DNA from: Polyangiaceae bacterium
GTDB taxonomy: Bacteria > Myxococcota_A > Polyangia > Polyangiales > Polyangiaceae
Direction: 5' to 3'
DNA: 64,000 bases
Assembly (NCBI GenBank): GCA_023150915.1
Contig: JAKLKA010000003.1
Span: 62,001-126,000 of the forward strand
Below, piece by piece: positions 62,422-64,000 of this stretch. Below the pieces are notes generated by a model. That model worked only from the letters and a program-made list of their open reading frames with translations, did no database searches and was not told the origin of the DNA. Both the position numbers and the translations under genes were made by a program. Position 1 is the first letter of the stretch. Each line of letters opens with the position of its first letter.

Positions 62422-64000
62422 TCAGCTGCTCGTCGCGAGGTTGTAGCTGAAGGCCGTGCTGTTGTTCGAGTACGCCGTGACGACGATCACGTAGATGCCC
62501 GATTGGGTAACGGGGTAGTTGACCGTCGCCGTCCCGCCCACGATCTGGGTCGAGCTGGCGAGCGCGGCGACGCACGACCCAGTGGTTCCCGTGTAGCGAA
62601 CCACGTGGATGCGCGGGGTGCCCGTGCCGCTGGTGATGGTCACCGTCGCGCCGATGTTCTGACCTGCCTCGGCGTAGGTCTCGTAGTCGTCGAAGTACCG
62701 CTGAGTACCCCAATCTCCGACGCGGTCGCCGATTCCGAGGTTTTGCGCGACGGTCCCGGCCAGCGGCCACAGCACGTAGCTGTCACCGGTACCTTGCACC
62801 GACCCAGCTCCGGTGAAGCACGACTCACCCACGTTGCCTTCGACTACGTTGACCGAGAACGCGCCGGTCTGGCCCGCGGTCTGGGTGCTCGCCCAAACCG
62901 CATACGCACCCGCTGAAGTCGGGGCGTACACCAGACGCGCGCCACCGTTGGTGATGCCGCTGGTGGCCGTGCCCACGCTCGTAGCGCAGGCGCCCGCCTT
63001 CGACACGTACAGCCGATCGGCGTACGTCGTGCCGCCCTGCAGGATGGTGTAGGTCTTGCCGGCCTCGAGGTAGGCCTCGACGTCGACGGTCTTGAAGCCC
63101 GCTGCCACCGGCGACCCGCTGGCCGGCGGATCGTCGAAGCTGTAGAGCGCATCCACCGTGCGGCGACCGAGCGGCCAGAGCGTGAAGCCCAGGTTGCCGC
63201 AGCTTCCGCCCACGTTGCCCGGCAGCACGTCGTACTGGTAGTCACCCGTTTGACCCGCCGCGTTGGTGGTGAGCACGTCGTAGTAGTAGCCCGCAGCAGA
63301 GTTGCTCACGAGCTGCCGAGCGCGACCTGCACCGAAGGGGTTGCCCTGGGTGCTCATGTTCGTGACGCTCGAGTTGGCCGAACACGAGTTGGGGCCGTAG
63401 TGGTAGAGGCGCGGAGTGAGGGTCGTGGTGTCGCGTCGCCCATAGAAGACCGTGAAAGTCTCGGCCGCGGTCGCGGACACCTCGACGTCGTCCCAGTAGT
63501 ACCCAGCGCCGGCCGGGCCGCCGGTGGTCTGGTCGATGGAATTCAATGCCCCGGAGTAGCGGAAGGGTTTGGAGGTGACCGCCGTCGAGTCCTTGCCACA
63601 CAGTGTGCCCGCGTTGGTGTCATTGCCGTCGCAGTTCTCGTCGATGCCGTTGCCCGGGATCTCTGCCGCGCCGGGGTTGATGCCCGCCTTGGTGTCGTCG
63701 CAGTCGGTGTTGTTGGCGGCATAGCCCGTCTTCACCGAGCACAGGTAGCTCGAGGTCGCCTTCGAGTCGCCGTACTTGTCGCCGTCCTTGTCGGGCCAGA
63801 CCTGGATCGGGCCCTCATCGATGCCGTTGATGCAGTTGTTGTCGATGTTGTCGCAGAGCTCGATGGCCAGCGGGTTGATCTTGGCGTCGCCGTCGTTGCA
63901 GTCGCCACTCTGGGCCACGTAGCCCGTGGGGGCCGCGCCGCAGAGCGACTGAGTCACGCTGGGGTTGCCGTAGCCGTCGCCGTCTTTGTCCTGGTAGTAC
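62422..64000 (-). CDS. MopE-like Cys/Asp repeat protein, C-terminal part (runs off the window)
   Basis: The start lies beyond 64000: the frame continues upstream through GTG 63957 as YYQDKDGDGYGNPS. The visible N-side has two copies of the MopE-type metal-binding motif: DKDGDGYG then SGDCNDGDAKINPLAIELCD with NIDNNCINGIDEG, and DKDGDKYGDS then NTDCDDTKAGINPGAAEI with NGIDENCDGND. The remaining 410 residues are beta-rich with repeated units ending in YDVLPGNVGG and SVNVVEGNVG. These proteins are exported and bind calcium or copper. No C-terminal anchor is seen. Confidence 0.75.
   Translation of the reverse strand, partial: YYQDKDGDGYGNPSVTQSLCGAAPTGYVAQSGDCNDGDAKINPLAIELCDNIDNNCINGIDEGPIQVWPDKDGDKYGDSKATSSYLCSVKTGYAANNTDCDDTKAGINPGAAEIPGNGIDENCDGNDTNAGTLCGKDSTAVTSKPFRYSGALNSIDQTTGGPAGAGYYWDDVEVSATAAETFTVFYGRRDTTTLTPRLYHYGPNSCSANSSVTNMSTQGNPFGAGRARQLVSNSAAGYYYDVLTTNAAGQTGDYQYDVLPGNVGGSCGNLGFTLWPLGRRTVDALYSFDDPPASGSPVAAGFKTVDVEAYLEAGKTYTILQGGTTYADRLYVSKAGACATSVGTATSGITNGGARLVYAPTSAGAYAVWASTQTAGQTGAFSVNVVEGNVGESCFTGAGSVQGTGDSYVLWPLAGTVAQNLGIGDRVGDWGTQRYFDDYETYAEAGQNIGATVTITSGTGTPRIHVVRYTGTTGSCVAALASSTQIVGGTATVNYPVTQSGIYVIVVTAYSNNSTAFSYNLATSS

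Overview
The window is very G+C-rich and densely coded on both strands. It carries no rRNA, tRNA, CRISPR array, insertion sequence or prophage gene that I can recognise. Several things point to a myxobacterium, most likely of the Sorangium/Polyangium type (order Polyangiales). There are Ser/Thr protein kinases with the HRD-x-SPQN catalytic loop, one giant kinase-ATPase-TPR regulator, PEGA-type proteins, a MopE-like Cys/Asp repeat protein, a Cys-rich protein with a MYXO-CTERM-like tail, and many lipoproteins. This assignment is an inference from gene content.

Layout. 1-4.05 kb: the end of a GMC oxidoreductase/Tat-subunit pair, a small membrane protein, a lipoprotein trypsin-like protease and a lipoprotein. 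4.2-6.8 kb: a large unrecognised P-loop-like protein behind a promoter with tandem 11-bp repeats. 6.8-15.9 kb: a PHP/CehA-type hydrolase, a zinc-free quinone-reductase-type dehydrogenase, two convergent Cys-rich secreted proteins, a polysaccharide deacetylase, a lipoprotein FAM20C-like kinase and small membrane proteins. 15.9-28.2 kb: central carbon and fat metabolism, namely a long-chain-type acyl-CoA dehydrogenase, fadJ-fadI and a complete 2-oxoglutarate dehydrogenase set (sucA-sucB-lpd), with two orphan small genes between. 28.5-31.3 kb: a somatomedin-B-tailed lipoprotein and CorA. 31.5-37.9 kb: a TetR repressor divergent from a two-gene acyl-CoA-dehydratase-activase-type operon with palindromic operators. 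38-47.3 kb: lipoproteins, serB, an O-methyltransferase, an M20 peptidase, a kinase/PEGA pair and an HpnA-like epimerase. 47.3-50.5 kb: slyX with a duplicated 3' tail, a PEGA protein, a lytic transglycosylase and a TerB-like protein. 50.5-55.2 kb: a five-gene minus-strand operon (unknown protein, NtrY-like histidine kinase, TlpA-like thioredoxin, YggX, lipoprotein). 55.2-64 kb: M18 aminopeptidase, CBS protein, UbiB-like kinase, the 1226-aa kinase/ATPase and a MopE-like protein running off the end.

The genes work together in a few clear groups. FadI/FadJ, the acyl-CoA dehydrogenase and the 2-oxoglutarate dehydrogenase complex link fatty-acid breakdown to the TCA cycle. The TlpA/YggX/kinase operon looks redox-related. 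The TetR-controlled activase pair is the best candidate for an undescribed system: it has all the parts of an ATP-driven low-potential electron donor and no recognisable dehydratase partner here. A second window-wide pattern is the TAnnnT box that sits about 6-9 nt before the start codon of many first genes (12 nt in one case). It suggests that leaderless mRNAs are common in this organism. No stretch without a gene exceeds 300 bases; the longest is 28244-28537, which contains only a doubtful small ORF.
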